From: Bacteroidaceae bacterium
Lineage (GTDB): Bacteria; Bacteroidota; Bacteroidia; Bacteroidales; Bacteroidaceae
Direction: 5' to 3'
Assembly: GCA_017461605.1 (NCBI GenBank)
Contig: JAFTXN010000002.1
Span: 62,001-126,000 of the forward strand
Length of the DNA: 64,000 nucleotides
A program made the position numbers and the translations under genes. This document shows positions 19,472 through 28,661 of the stretch, one piece after another (the stretch's first letter is position 1; the number at the start of each line of letters is the position of its first letter). Below the pieces are notes generated by a model that was not told the DNA's origin, made no database searches, and saw only the letters and a list, made by a program, of their open reading frames with translations.

Positions 19472-21625
19472 TTAGAACTTATAGCGATTGTCAATGACAT
19501 CTGCTTTCAGCACAAGTGCCTGATAGAGCTGTCCGAGCATGGTGCGCAAGTTGTTCTGAGCTGCCATTTGCATTTCTACTTTGGCATCAAACTTCTCAGT
19601 GGGCTTCTCTGCATTGAGACCCTGCACCATGTAAGCACCGGTGCTACCAATGACGCTGCTGAACTTGCCGGCCGGAGTTTTGCAAATGAGACCGGTGAGT
19701 GCGGGCTCAGGAGCGCCGATGTTGAGTACAGAAGCATTGTTCATGAAGGTGATGTTGTTGAGAGTGTCGCTAACAACAGAGGGCTGCTTCAAGGCACTTG
19801 CCATATCCTTCACACCCTTCAGCTGGTTGCGCAGCATTTCACCCTTCTTCTCGCTCAGCACCATGAGACGCAACACTTCCTTAGTGTTCTTTTCATCCCA
19901 AGGACGATAACCCTTCTCGTGAACACCGGTTACGGCGATGAGCAACAGGTGATCGTTCTCTGTGCCACATTCGTAGAGCTTGGAGATGTCGCCCACTTCG
20001 GCTTCGTCGAAGATCCAGCGGATGGCATCCTTGGTTGCGCCTACGTTGGCTACGTTGTGCATTGACGAACTGAAGTTTTCGAGGTCGCGCAGCACATATC
20101 CGCTCTTACCGGCATTCTTCTCGATGGCTTCGAGGGTGCGATTGGCAGAAATGAAGCGGTTGAACTGGTTGAGCGCATTCTGATATGTATCCTTGGAGAA
20201 GTCAACGGGGCACTTGATAACTGCAGCGTTGTACTTGGTTACCATGTTCTTGCGTGCGATGACTTTCAGCACCAAAGTGCCTTGTGTCATTTCTACAGTG
20301 GTTACCTGACCGGGAGCTGTGGTGTTGAGGGCTGTAACAAACTTGGCTCCATCTTCGTCGATGCCTCCATTCTCATACTGAGCAGAAGTTACCCAAATGC
20401 TGTCACCGGTCTGCTGGTATTTCTTTGCAATGGATGCAAATGCAGTGTCGTTGGCGGCTACTGCTGCTGCGATGCTGTCAGCACGCTGCTTCACTTCTTC
20501 TGCAGTGGCAGCTTGAACGGCAATCATGCAATACTGCACTGAGTCGGGCATCTCGGCCTTGCTGATGAGGCGGATGGTGTTCATGGTGTTGTCGATACCG
20601 CTATAGAAGGGTGCTTTCACACTTCCGACAGCCATAGAATCGAGGTGATTCTGAATGTCACGGGCAAAAGCGTTCTTGCTCAAGGGTGCATTGACATAAG
20701 GGATGGTGGTCTTGCTGGCAGCCACTGTAACAGCCACATTCTCACCGTCTTGCAGACGTGCTGCATATTCGGCCATCTCTTGGTTGAGGGCAGAGCGGTC
20801 TGCGTTGCTTGCGCTCACAAGTACGTCGATGTACTTCAGGTCGCGTGTCTCAAAGGGTACGCGGAACAACTCCTTGTTCTTCTCGTACATAGCCTTGAGC
20901 TCAGCATCTGTAACTTCCACCTTCTTGTCGTCGATAGAGGAGAAGGGAATTGCGGCAACTTGAGCAGTGTAGCGTGTGTTGCGCTCGTCAAAGTGCATGC
21001 GGGCTGCAATGGTGTTCGACATGATGCTCTGCTGCATCAGAACGTTGAACTTGGTGATGAGGAGTTCTTTGCGGAGTTCCTTCTCGGTGAATTCCCATAT
21101 GCGGTACATCATTTGGAATGTCTCCACCATTTGCGGATCAAGCTGAGCGGTCTGTGAACCCAGTTCCTTGTACTGCTTGAGGAAGTTCTGCAGAGTCGCT
21201 ACATCGAAACGGCCGTTCTGACCAACGAACGGTTGACCCATGCGGAGAAGAGAGGATGCAGTACCTTCGACCAAGGCGTCTTGAACTTCCTGGTCGGTAA
21301 CAATCATTCCGAGCTTGGAGGCTTCGTGCTCAATCAGCTTGTAGCTGACATACTGATTCCAAACCTCGTCTCTGATTTGGTCTTGCATAGCATCGTTGAT
21401 GGTGCCGTATTGCATCTTGTACAATTCGGTGGTTTGCTCAACGAGTGTTTGATACTCCTGCACGGAGAGTTCATCTCCGTAAACTTCGCCTACTTGCATC
21501 TTGCTTACGTTCCGTGTGGTTTCAACGGACTGGAAGAAGTCTCCGGCGATGAAAGCGAATAAGCCGAGACCAATCGCAAGAATCAGCCAGGCTCCTTTGC
21601 TTCTGATTTTCTGTAATGCTGCCAT
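19472..21625 (-). CDS. PpiD/SurA-type membrane-anchored peptidyl-prolyl isomerase
   Basis: A 717-residue protein starting at MAALQKIRSKG (ATG at 21625); an upstream ATG at 21676 overlaps the promoter and is unlikely. One N-terminal TM helix (about 12-31, WLILAIGLGLFAFIAG) anchors it to the inner membrane. A SurA-N-like chaperone region and parvulin-type rotamase segments follow in the periplasm, with long helices typical of PpiD. It probably helps fold envelope proteins leaving the Sec translocon. It is monocistronic with its own promoter and terminator. Confidence 0.88.
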   Translation of the reverse strand: MAALQKIRSKGAWLILAIGLGLFAFIAGDFFQSVETTRNVSKMQVGEVYGDELSVQEYQTLVEQTTELYKMQYGTINDAMQDQIRDEVWNQYVSYKLIEHEASKLGMIVTDQEVQDALVEGTASSLLRMGQPFVGQNGRFDVATLQNFLKQYKELGSQTAQLDPQMVETFQMMYRIWEFTEKELRKELLITKFNVLMQQSIMSNTIAARMHFDERNTRYTAQVAAIPFSSIDDKKVEVTDAELKAMYEKNKELFRVPFETRDLKYIDVLVSASNADRSALNQEMAEYAARLQDGENVAVTVAASKTTIPYVNAPLSKNAFARDIQNHLDSMAVGSVKAPFYSGIDNTMNTIRLISKAEMPDSVQYCMIAVQAATAEEVKQRADSIAAAVAANDTAFASIAKKYQQTGDSIWVTSAQYENGGIDEDGAKFVTALNTTAPGQVTTVEMTQGTLVLKVIARKNMVTKYNAAVIKCPVDFSKDTYQNALNQFNRFISANRTLEAIEKNAGKSGYVLRDLENFSSSMHNVANVGATKDAIRWIFDEAEVGDISKLYECGTENDHLLLIAVTGVHEKGYRPWDEKNTKEVLRLMVLSEKKGEMLRNQLKGVKDMASALKQPSVVSDTLNNITFMNNASVLNIGAPEPALTGLICKTPAGKFSSVIGSTGAYMVQGLNAEKPTEKFDAKVEMQMAAQNNLRTMLGQLYQALVLKADVIDNRYKF

Positions 21626-21673
21626 TTTTCTTTTATGTTTATATTTTTGTTTATTCTTTGTGAAAGGAACGCG

Positions 21674-21681
21674 CAAAGATA
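21674..21681 (-). promoter_or_regulatory. -7 box of the PpiD-like gene
   Basis: Minus-strand TATCTTTG, 48 bases before the 21625 start. Confidence 0.7.
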
Positions 21682-21895
21682 CATAAAAACCTTGTACCTT
21701 ATCTTCTTTTTCTCAAAAAAACATGGGAAAGTGAGGGCTGCGAAGCCTGAAAATGGTGTAGCGATGGCTGAAAATGCGTTTTGGGAACAAAAAAAGCGCG
21801 CAAAGCTTTCGCTTCGCACGCATATATTATAAAATAATGTGTAAGGCTATACGTCGTTTTTGGTCGGTTTGCGGTGGCTTTCCAAAAGGTTTTCC

Positions 21896-22432
21896 TTACA
21901 ACGTGAGTTCCTTGAGGATTTCTCCGTGAAGGGTTCGCAGACTGATTTTTCCTGCTTCGTAGATAGCCAAACTGGGTGGATTTCCTCCTTTGGGGAACGT
22001 GGGCGAACCTGTGTTGCATACCGCCATTTGCCCGATGCGTTCGAGTTTCCATAAGTGGGTGTGCCCACAGAAGATGGCTTCGACGGCTATGGGTGGATTC
22101 TCGGTGTTGAAAATGTGGCCATGGGTGAGCAATAACCGCTTTCCCTCGTCTACCAACAAGGCATAGTCAGCCATGATGGGGAAGTGTAAGAGCATCTGAT
22201 CAACCTCAGAGTCGCAATTTCCGCGCACGGCTATTATTTTGTCAGCCATGCTGTTTAGCTTTTCTGCAATGCCTTGCGGATTTAATCCCTCGGGCAATCC
22301 GTTGCGCGGACCGTAGTTGAGAATATCGCCGAGGAGGCATAGCATGTCGCAATGTTCGTGCTCGAAAATAGTCAAAGCTTGTTCGAGCGCCGGCAACGAA
22401 CCATGAACGTCGGAGAGTATGAGGTATCTCAT
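21896..22432 (-). CDS. yfcE: YfcE-family metallophosphodiesterase
   Basis: A 178-residue calcineurin-like phosphoesterase with all metal-binding motifs: SDVH (Asp8, His10), GD (Asp36), GNCD (Asn72), THGH (His104, His106) and GHTH (His124, His126). YfcE-type enzymes hydrolyse phosphodiesters with two divalent metals; the physiological substrate is unclear. It begins 49 bases after ugd on the same strand, so probably shares its transcript. The symbol follows the family name, not proven orthology. Confidence 0.85.
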   Translation of the reverse strand: MRYLILSDVHGSLPALEQALTIFEHEHCDMLCLLGDILNYGPRNGLPEGLNPQGIAEKLNSMADKIIAVRGNCDSEVDQMLLHFPIMADYALLVDEGKRLLLTHGHIFNTENPPIAVEAIFCGHTHLWKLERIGQMAVCNTGSPTFPKGGNPPSLAIYEAGKISLRTLHGEILKELTL

Positions 22433-22481
22433 GGCCGAAAGGGATGCGTTTGTGTGAAAAGCGAGGAGAAAATACTAAAGC

Positions 22482-23819
22482 CTATTCCGGAACTTCGCAA
22501 ATGTTGGGGCGACCGATGGAGAAGTATTCAAAACCATTCTCGCACATTTCGGAAGGACTGTAGAGGTTGCGGCCGTCAATCAGAATGGGCGTATTCATTG
22601 CGCGACGCACTACCTCCCATGAAGGAAGTCGGAATTGTTTCCATTCCGTGAGGAGTAGGAGAGCATCTGCGCCGAGTACAGCATCGTAGATGTCCTTGGC
22701 ATAAATCACCTTGTCGCCCAAACGGCGGCGGCATTCGTCCATGGCTACAGGGTCGAACACGCGGATGGTGCAACCGGCTTCCAGCAAGAGGTTGATGGTG
22801 ACAAGCGATGTGGCCTCGCGCATATCGTCGGTCTCAGCCTTAAACGCAAGTCCCCACAGAGCTATAGTCTTACCCTTCAAATCACCTCCATAGTATGCAG
22901 AAAGCTTGCGGAAAAGTATAGACTTCTGTTGTTCGTTTACATCCTCGACGGCACGAAGCACGCGCATATCATAGCCGGCTTGTTCTGCCGTTTTGATAAG
23001 TGCCTTTACATCCTTGGGGAAACAAGAACCACCGTAGCCGCAGCCGGGATAGAGAAACTTGCTTCCGATGCGCGTGTCGCTTCCTATGCCTTTGCGCACC
23101 ATGTTGACATCTGCTCCGACCAATTCGCAGAGGTTGGCGATGTCGTTCATGAATGAGATGCGCGTGGCCAGCATACTGTTGGCGGCATATTTAATCATCT
23201 CAGCCGATGATATGTCTGTGAAGAGCACGCGGAAATTGTTGAGCATGAATGGTGCGTAAAGCTTGGCCATCAGGTCGCGAGCACGTTTGCTTTCTACACC
23301 AACGACAACGCGATCGGGAGACATGAAGTCCTTAACTGCAGCTCCTTCCTTGAGAAATTCAGGATTGGAGGCTACATCGAAGGGTATGTTTTCGCCACGC
23401 AGGGCAAGTTCCTCGGCAATTGCGGCCTTGACCTTTCGGGCTGTGCCTACGGGTACAGTACTCTTGGTTACCACAACCAAATACTTCTTCATATAGCGTC
23501 CCACTTCATGTGCGACATTCAGCACATAGGATAAATCTGCGCTTCCGTCTTCATCGGGAGGAGTTCCTACGGCACTGAATACGGCTTCCACATCATCGAT
23601 GCAGGTTCGCAGGTCTGTGGTGAAGCGAAGTCTTCCTTCGTTGTAGTTTCGCTTTACCATATCTTCCAATCCCGGCTCGTAGATGGGGATAATGCCTTGC
23701 TCGAGTTTGGAGATTTTTGCTTCGTCGATATCGACACATGTAACCTCGACGCCCATTTCGGCAAAGCATGCGCCGGAAACGAGGCCGACATAACCGGTTC
23801 CTATGATGGCTATTTTCAT
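22482..23819 (-). CDS. ugd: UDP-glucose 6-dehydrogenase
   Basis: A 445-residue enzyme from the ATG at 23819 (MKIAIIGTGYVGLVSG); the frame extends upstream, but without family similarity. The N-terminal NAD-binding domain has GTGYVG (7-12). The catalytic Cys266 lies in GYGGSCFPKD. A C-terminal UDP-binding domain has the GLAFKAETDDMREA segment. It oxidises UDP-glucose twice to UDP-glucuronate for capsule or other surface polysaccharides. No other polysaccharide genes are adjacent. Confidence 0.95.
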   Translation of the reverse strand: MKIAIIGTGYVGLVSGACFAEMGVEVTCVDIDEAKISKLEQGIIPIYEPGLEDMVKRNYNEGRLRFTTDLRTCIDDVEAVFSAVGTPPDEDGSADLSYVLNVAHEVGRYMKKYLVVVTKSTVPVGTARKVKAAIAEELALRGENIPFDVASNPEFLKEGAAVKDFMSPDRVVVGVESKRARDLMAKLYAPFMLNNFRVLFTDISSAEMIKYAANSMLATRISFMNDIANLCELVGADVNMVRKGIGSDTRIGSKFLYPGCGYGGSCFPKDVKALIKTAEQAGYDMRVLRAVEDVNEQQKSILFRKLSAYYGGDLKGKTIALWGLAFKAETDDMREATSLVTINLLLEAGCTIRVFDPVAMDECRRRLGDKVIYAKDIYDAVLGADALLLLTEWKQFRLPSWEVVRRAMNTPILIDGRNLYSPSEMCENGFEYFSIGRPNICEVPE

Positions 23820-23930
23820 GGAAGGAAGTGTTTGTTGATTTTTAGGGATATAATAAGTGAATGTGAAAAAGGCGTGTGCGAGATTTTTGTTATCTGTGCC
23901 CAACTTTTTCTACGCATTTTCAAGAAAAGC

Positions 23931-24005
23931 AACGTGCCAATGTTCCAATGCTTCCAGCTTGCTCGGTTGAGCTAATCCTTTTGGCACATTGGCGCATTGG
24001 CACGT
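23931..24005 (-). terminator. terminator of the sigma-54 regulator/lptE/secG operon
   Basis: AACGTGCCAATG-type arms pair over about 20 bp around a 34-base loop; on the minus strand GCTTTTCTTG follows. Confidence 0.65.
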
Positions 24006-24028
24006 TTGTTTTTGTTGACAGCCTTCTC

Positions 24029-24376
24029 TTAGTTTGCAGGTGCTGCGGGAGCTGCGGGGGCTGCTTGTCCGGCCTGTCCACCGGCTTGTCCGGGGATATT
24101 CATGGGGGCGGGAGCGGTCTTAATGTCTGTTACGAGATTTGCAGAGTCTGCAGCTTTGGGTGTTACAAAGGTTGTAGCAATGCAGAGAGCCACGACCAAG
24201 CCTACAAGTGTCCATGTGGCTTTTTCAATCACGTCAGTGGTCTTTCTTACACCCATGATGTTGTTTGATGAAGAGAAGCTGGCTGCAAGGCCACCGCCTT
24301 TTGATTCTTGTATCAGCACGATAAAAATCAGAAGGATGGCTACGATGACTGCCAAAATGACTAATAAATTGTACAT
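24029..24376 (-). CDS. secG: preprotein translocase subunit SecG
   Basis: A 115-residue membrane protein from the ATG at 24376. Two TM helices (about 3-23 and 51-73) flank the conserved cytoplasmic QESKGGGLAASFSSSNNIMG loop, diagnostic of SecG. The C-terminal tail is rich in Ala, Pro, Gly and Gln, as in Bacteroidetes homologues. It aids SecYEG-driven export. It is last in the operon, four bases after the TPR gene. Confidence 0.93.
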   Translation of the reverse strand: MYNLLVILAVIVAILLIFIVLIQESKGGGLAASFSSSNNIMGVRKTTDVIEKATWTLVGLVVALCIATTFVTPKAADSANLVTDIKTAPAPMNIPGQAGGQAGQAAPAAPAAPAN

Positions 24377-24380
24377 TTTA

Positions 24381-25127
24381 CTATGTTTTATTTTTGTTAT
24401 TGATTTCCAATTTCTGCAAGAAGCGGATTTGGTCTGCAAAGTAACGGTTTTTTTTTGGATAAACCAAGTGTAGCTTCCTGATAATTTCGATGGCCTTTTC
24501 GTAACGCCCTTGCTGAATGTATATCTTGGCGAGCGTCTCTGTGAAATAATCTTCTTCGGCTTCGGGCTGTTCGGTTGTAATTTCCTGCGTTTCGGGCATG
24601 GGTTCCGGCTCTGTGCTCAGTACGATGCGCTCTGTCTGGTTTTCAATGAAATCATCGATGAGGGCGAGGTCGCGTTGGGGGGCTGTTTCTTGTTGCTCAG
24701 GTTGTGCATCTTCCATCTGTAACAGGAATGCCGCGTAATCGGTGGTGGCATCTGTTGCAGTGGGCTGCCGTTTATGCGTTTCCTGTGTGTAGGGTTCTGA
24801 AGCGCTAAGGAATTTGTTGATAAGCGACTCCGTGCGATCGCGACCCGTGTCAAGTGTGGCCTCTTTGGAGGCTTGATGAGCATGTGTGCAGGTAGGCTTG
24901 TAATTGTCGCCTTCCACCAATTGGAAAAGCACATTACGATCAGGAATGTACAAGGAAGCGCGTCGCAGTTCCTCTCCAAATGTCGGGTCGTGCAATAGGA
25001 ACAAATTATGCAGGAACAACAGGCGTGCGGCTTGAAAGTATGGGTATTTGGCTACCAACTCTCTGAGTGGGTAGAGCGTTTCCCGGTCAAGCAACTCGGG
25101 GTGCTGTATGTATTTCACTATATCCAT
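24381..25127 (-). CDS. tetratricopeptide-repeat protein of the lptE-secG operon
   Basis: A 248-residue soluble protein of unknown function. The N-terminus (YPLRELVAKYPYFQAARLLFLHNL) and C-terminus (LAKIYIQQGRYEKAIEIIRK) look like TPR helices; a ~70-residue Gln/Glu/Thr-rich low-complexity linker separates them. No signal peptide. It lies three bases after lptE and four before secG, suggesting a part in envelope biogenesis. It could be a scaffold; no enzyme motif is present. Confidence 0.75.
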   Translation of the reverse strand: MDIVKYIQHPELLDRETLYPLRELVAKYPYFQAARLLFLHNLFLLHDPTFGEELRRASLYIPDRNVLFQLVEGDNYKPTCTHAHQASKEATLDTGRDRTESLINKFLSASEPYTQETHKRQPTATDATTDYAAFLLQMEDAQPEQQETAPQRDLALIDDFIENQTERIVLSTEPEPMPETQEITTEQPEAEEDYFTETLAKIYIQQGRYEKAIEIIRKLHLVYPKKNRYFADQIRFLQKLEINNKNKT

Positions 25128-25130
25128 ATC

Positions 25131-25649
25131 TTACCAGTCGGCTACTGTTGCGTTGAAAATTTGGTCTGTAATATCGGAAATCATTTCCGTTACAAGCTGT
25201 TCCTGTACAGCTGAAAGCTGTTGCGTGGAGTTGTATTGTGTGGTGGCCGAGAACTGTTTTTCCCAGCTTTGGTTGGTCTTTCCATTGCGGAAGCGGATGT
25301 TTACGGTCATCTTGAGCTGAACTTGCGAAGAGTATCCATCGGCCGAGATGGCTTTGTTGTATTGGTCGTATCCTGTTATTTCACCGGCGATGTGCAGATC
25401 TCCGTTTCGCTTGACCAGTTTCAACCTCGTTTGATTGGCATAACGGTCTTGCAGTTTGTTGTTGAACATTGCTTCCATGGGGGCCCAACCATAGGGGGCG
25501 CGGTTGGCAATGTTGTCAATTTGGATGCTTTTTATCAAATCGTAGTTGATAGATGTGCCGGTGAACTTATAGCTGACGCTGCAGGCGGTTAGAACACAGG
25601 CCGTGAGAACCACGATTGTAAGCCATGTGATTGGTTTATTCCAGCCCAT
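25131..25649 (-). CDS. lptE: LPS-assembly lipoprotein LptE
   Basis: A 172-residue lipoprotein with lipobox VLTAC (Cys23). The mature part fits Bacteroidetes LptE (SYKFTGTSI..., conserved YANQTRLKLVKRNGDL with strand-rich region, EQLVTEMISDITDQIF C-terminal helix). LptE plugs the LptD barrel that inserts lipopolysaccharide in the outer membrane. Its start overlaps the end of the sigma-54 regulator by 14 bases, indicating coupled translation. Confidence 0.88.
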   Translation of the reverse strand: MGWNKPITWLTIVVLTACVLTACSVSYKFTGTSINYDLIKSIQIDNIANRAPYGWAPMEAMFNNKLQDRYANQTRLKLVKRNGDLHIAGEITGYDQYNKAISADGYSSQVQLKMTVNIRFRNGKTNQSWEKQFSATTQYNSTQQLSAVQEQLVTEMISDITDQIFNATVADW

Positions 25650-26847
25650 ATTCCTTGATTTTTCTGTACAGAGTACGTTCTGAAATGCCCAATTTGTCGG
25701 CTGCTGCCTTGCGACGCCCGTTGGTTTGGGTCAGTGTCTGCCGAATAAGCTCGCGCTCGGTGTCTTCCAAAGAGCGTGGCTGATTTTCCTCAATGGTATC
25801 CACTTCTTCGGCCTCCCAATAAGGAGTTTCTTCCTCCTGGATTGTCTGCTCTTTCATGGATGATCGAAGCAGTGTGACAGCATTGTCGCTTTTCTTCGTC
25901 GCACTTTCGTTTTGCAAATGCCCCTCATGCACCAGCTTCTTCAGTTCGTTGACATCTCTGCGCAGGTCAAACAGAATTTGGTACAGGATTTCGCGCTCGT
26001 TCTCAAAACTTCTGCTGTTTTCAGCGTTCGGTTTGATAGCCACGAGTTGGTTGGCGCGTCGTTCAGGCAGATAGTCGCGAAGTATGTCAGGCGTTATCTC
26101 GCGGCAGCCGCAAGTTACGGAAAGGTTTTCTGTGATGTTCTTGAGCTGGCGAACGTTGCCTGGCCAGCTATAAGCCATCAGCATTTTCTTGGCCTCTTCG
26201 TTGAGACGCACAGGCGGCATCTTGTAACGCTCACTCATCTCCAAGGCAAATTTCTTAAAGAGCAGTACGATGTCGGAACCACGTTCGCGCAGCGCAGGCA
26301 TCTGTATGGAAATTGAGTTGAGCCTGTAGAAAAGGTCCTCTCTGAACTTTCCTTCTTCAATTGCCTTCTCGATGTTTACGTTTGTGGCAGCCACAATTCG
26401 GACATCCGTTTTGCGCACTTCACTGGCACCCACGCGGATGTATTCTCCTGTTTCCAGGACGCGGAGCAGCCTGGCTTGTGTCTGCATGGGGAGTTCGCCC
26501 ACTTCGTCAAGGAACAAGGTTCCTCCGTTGGCCACCGAGAAGTATCCCTCTCGGCTATCGATAGCTCCCGTAAAAGCTCCCTTTTCGTGGCCAAAGAGTT
26601 CGGAATCAATAGTTCCCTCGGGAATTGCACCACAGTTTACGGCGAAATACTTCTTTCCCTTTCTTGTGCTGTGGTCGTGGATGATGCGTGGTATGATTTC
26701 TTTGCCCACACCGCTCTCTCCCGTAATGAGCACAGAGAGGTCTACCGGCGCGATTTTCAGAGCAATGTCAAGTGCTCTGTTCAGTCCATCGGCATTTCCC
26801 ACCACGCTGTAGCGTTGCTTGATGCGCTGCAAAAGAGTTTCGTCCAT
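25636..26847 (-). CDS. sigma-54-interacting transcriptional activator without receiver domain
   Basis: A 403-residue AAA+ activator. Walker A is GESGVGKE (43-50), the sigma-54 contact loop GAFTGA (90-95), and sensor/Walker B elements include GGTLFLDEVGELP. A C-terminal Fis-type helix-turn-helix (about 370-403: GRRKAAADKLGISERTLYRK) binds DNA. The AAA+ domain starts almost at the N-terminus, so there is no receiver or GAF domain; activity may be set by expression or partners. Orthologues are found ahead of lptE in Bacteroidales. It is transcribed from the R6 repeat promoter. Confidence 0.93.
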   Translation of the reverse strand: MDETLLQRIKQRYSVVGNADGLNRALDIALKIAPVDLSVLITGESGVGKEIIPRIIHDHSTRKGKKYFAVNCGAIPEGTIDSELFGHEKGAFTGAIDSREGYFSVANGGTLFLDEVGELPMQTQARLLRVLETGEYIRVGASEVRKTDVRIVAATNVNIEKAIEEGKFREDLFYRLNSISIQMPALRERGSDIVLLFKKFALEMSERYKMPPVRLNEEAKKMLMAYSWPGNVRQLKNITENLSVTCGCREITPDILRDYLPERRANQLVAIKPNAENSRSFENEREILYQILFDLRRDVNELKKLVHEGHLQNESATKKSDNAVTLLRSSMKEQTIQEEETPYWEAEEVDTIEENQPRSLEDTERELIRQTLTQTNGRRKAAADKLGISERTLYRKIKEYGLE

Positions 26848-26866
26848 GCAAGTGAAGATTTAGCGA

Positions 26867-27056
26867 GCAAAGTTAGTGCAAGGCGAGTGCAAAACAAAGC
26901 AAAAACATCTTTTTTTGCTTTTTTGCCGAGCCGCCGCCTAACTTGCGCAGAGCGAAAGTATGCAAGGCGAGTGCAAAACAAAGCAAAAACATCTTTTTTT
27001 GCTTTTTTGCCGAGCCGCCGCCTAACTTGCGCAAAGCAAAAGTGTGCATGGTGAGT
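26867..27056 (-). repeat. promoter-hairpin repeat, locus R6 (two and a half units)
   Basis: Two near-identical units with hairpin arms GCAAAACAAAGCAAAAAC / TTTTTTTGCTTTTTTGC and core CCGAGCCGCCGCCTAACTTG (plus-strand reading). The gene-proximal unit carries TAACTTTG; distal boxes are degraded (GAAAGTATGC, AAAAGTGTGC). Confidence 0.86.
26868..26898 (-). promoter_or_regulatory. promoter of the sigma-54 regulator/lptE/secG operon
   Basis: Minus-strand TTTG (26898-26895), a 19-base spacer, and TAACTTTG (26875-26868), 20 bases before the start codon. Confidence 0.8.
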
Positions 27057-27160
27057 GCAGAGAGTGTGTATAAATGTTATATCTTCTTTATTTTAAGACC
27101 GAATTAAGGATCTGAGGGAAAGACTAACAATTATCGTGAGGCCTTCGGTGAAATCGACCT

Positions 27161-27168
27161 TACATTTG
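27161..27168 (+). promoter_or_regulatory. -7 box of the NigD-like gene
   Basis: TACATTTG, 34 bases before the ATG at 27203. Not part of the repeat family. Confidence 0.55.
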
Positions 27169-27202
27169 CGATGATTTTATATACATATAATAAATAAGAA
27201 AG

Positions 27203-27916
27203 ATGAAGACGTTGAAATTTATGATGGGACTGATGGTAGTCCTGATTATGTTGGTCGCATGTAGCGATGACAATGACGTGAGAGCTTATGTGGGATGGGG
27301 AACTGTTGAGGGCACTCCGCAGCAATACCTTATCCGTTTTGATGGCGCCGGCACCTATGCGTTGGCTGATAGCTCGCTTCTGGTGTTGCATGGAGCGCAG
27401 CGCAATGGACAACGAGTGATAGCCGGATTTACCGTTCCGGAGGGGCAAGGTAGAGGACCTGTGATAGATATATACCAACTCTATAAGGTGCTGACGAAAC
27501 CCATTTTTCAAAATCCGTCATCAGAGGAAAGTGATAGTTTGGGGCATGACCGCATTCAGATTGTGTCAGCATGGGTCGGTGGAGGCCACTTGAATGTTCG
27601 CTTCCGCTATATGTCGGCGTTCTACACCATTCGTCCGCATTTCATCAACATGGTGTATGCGTCGTATGTGCCTGTAACTTCTGGTATTGTCGATTTGGAA
27701 TTTCGTCACAATGCTCATGGTGCTCCGCGTGAGCGTTGGCGAAATGGCTATGTGTCTTTCCCGATTCCGGCAAGTCTTAACAGTGCCGAAGCCTTCCGTA
27801 TATCCTATCGTGACATGGGTGGCATCAATCGCAGTTTGACCGTTCGTCATCATCCACTGGCTGCCGATGTTTCTGTAAACACTGATTTTCCCGAGGATAG
27901 TGAGGAGGTCTATTGA
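27203..27916 (+). CDS. NigD-like lipoprotein
   Basis: A 237-residue lipoprotein with lipobox IMLVAC (Cys20) and acidic SDDND after the cysteine, which favours surface export in Bacteroidetes. The N-terminal small beta domain (YVGWGTVEGTPQQYLIRFDG) and a C-terminal beta-sandwich with FRYMSAFYT and LEFRHNAHGAPRERWRNGYVSF segments match the NigD-like family. NigD proteins were named from a bacteriocin-linked operon in Bacteroidetes, but their function is unknown. It is monocistronic with its own promoter. Confidence 0.8.
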   Translation: MKTLKFMMGLMVVLIMLVACSDDNDVRAYVGWGTVEGTPQQYLIRFDGAGTYALADSSLLVLHGAQRNGQRVIAGFTVPEGQGRGPVIDIYQLYKVLTKPIFQNPSSEESDSLGHDRIQIVSAWVGGGHLNVRFRYMSAFYTIRPHFINMVYASYVPVTSGIVDLEFRHNAHGAPRERWRNGYVSFPIPASLNSAEAFRISYRDMGGINRSLTVRHHPLAADVSVNTDFPEDSEEVY

Positions 27917-27972
27917 TGAAGTGAGGCTCGTTGCTTTCTCGCGAGGCGAGTGAAACTTCGTGCAAAAAGTAT

Positions 27973-28013
27973 AGCGGCTTCCGATTGGCTCTGTGTGAGC
28001 TTCGGAAGCCGCT
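27973..28013. terminator. bidirectional terminator between 27916 and 28065
   Basis: AGCGGCTTCCGA pairs with TCGGAAGCCGCT; the minus-strand side is followed by ATACTTTTT, so it best serves the minus gene, and it also sits 57 bases past the plus gene. Confidence 0.7.
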
Positions 28014-28064
28014 TGTTAGGTTCAAAACTTGTTACGAAATATGTAGCGGTTGTCTGCGGACTTG

Positions 28065-28505
28065 CTATCGTTTAGCCAATTCTTCCCAAAATGCTTCCAG
28101 GTCTTTGTCGAGCCCCTTCATCAATTCATCGGAGAGCACAATGGTATCGTCGTCCACAAGATAGAGTTCTGCAATAGTCTCTTTGTCTTCACCGACAAGG
28201 ACGAAAGAGAAAGGCTTTAGCAGGCACAAAGTGTTCCATGTGCTCCGCATATTGTCAATGCAGGAAATGAGCAATGGTTGTATCTGTTCATAAAATTTTT
28301 CATCGGTGTTACCAATCCACTCTTCCACAACACAGCGAGTTACTTCCTTGTCGTCATCATCAAAAACCAATAGCTCACCGCTCTCTTGCTTCACTTGGAT
28401 GTGCAAGTCGGTGAGAGGAGGATTTTCCAGTTCCAATTGATATTTTGATGCCGTTTTCTTTAAGGCTCTCTCCACTTGTTGGAGTATTTGGGAATGTTTG
28501 TCCAT
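28065..28505 (-). CDS. conserved hypothetical acidic protein
   Basis: A 146-residue acidic cytoplasmic protein of unknown function. It has an N-terminal amphipathic helix (HSQILQQVERALKKTASKY), beta strands with a DDDDKE turn, a central helical part with two cysteines, and a C-terminal helix DELMKGLDKDLEAFWEELAK. No signal peptide or catalytic motif is seen. The alternating strand-helix pattern could suit a small effector or adaptor protein, but this is a guess. It is divergent from the GH20 gene, with which it shares a ~156-base upstream region. Confidence 0.7.
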   Translation of the reverse strand: MDKHSQILQQVERALKKTASKYQLELENPPLTDLHIQVKQESGELLVFDDDDKEVTRCVVEEWIGNTDEKFYEQIQPLLISCIDNMRSTWNTLCLLKPFSFVLVGEDKETIAELYLVDDDTIVLSDELMKGLDKDLEAFWEELAKR

Positions 28506-28661
28506 AATCGACGAAAGCTTTATTTCGTTTCAAAAGTACGTTTTTTTTCTTTTGAAGGCCTCTCTGTGATAAAAAAAGTGTGTTTCTGTGATAAAAAATC
28601 TGTTTTCGCTCCATGCTCCCGCCGTATCGTTGTATTTTTACGGAGAGAAAAACACATAACG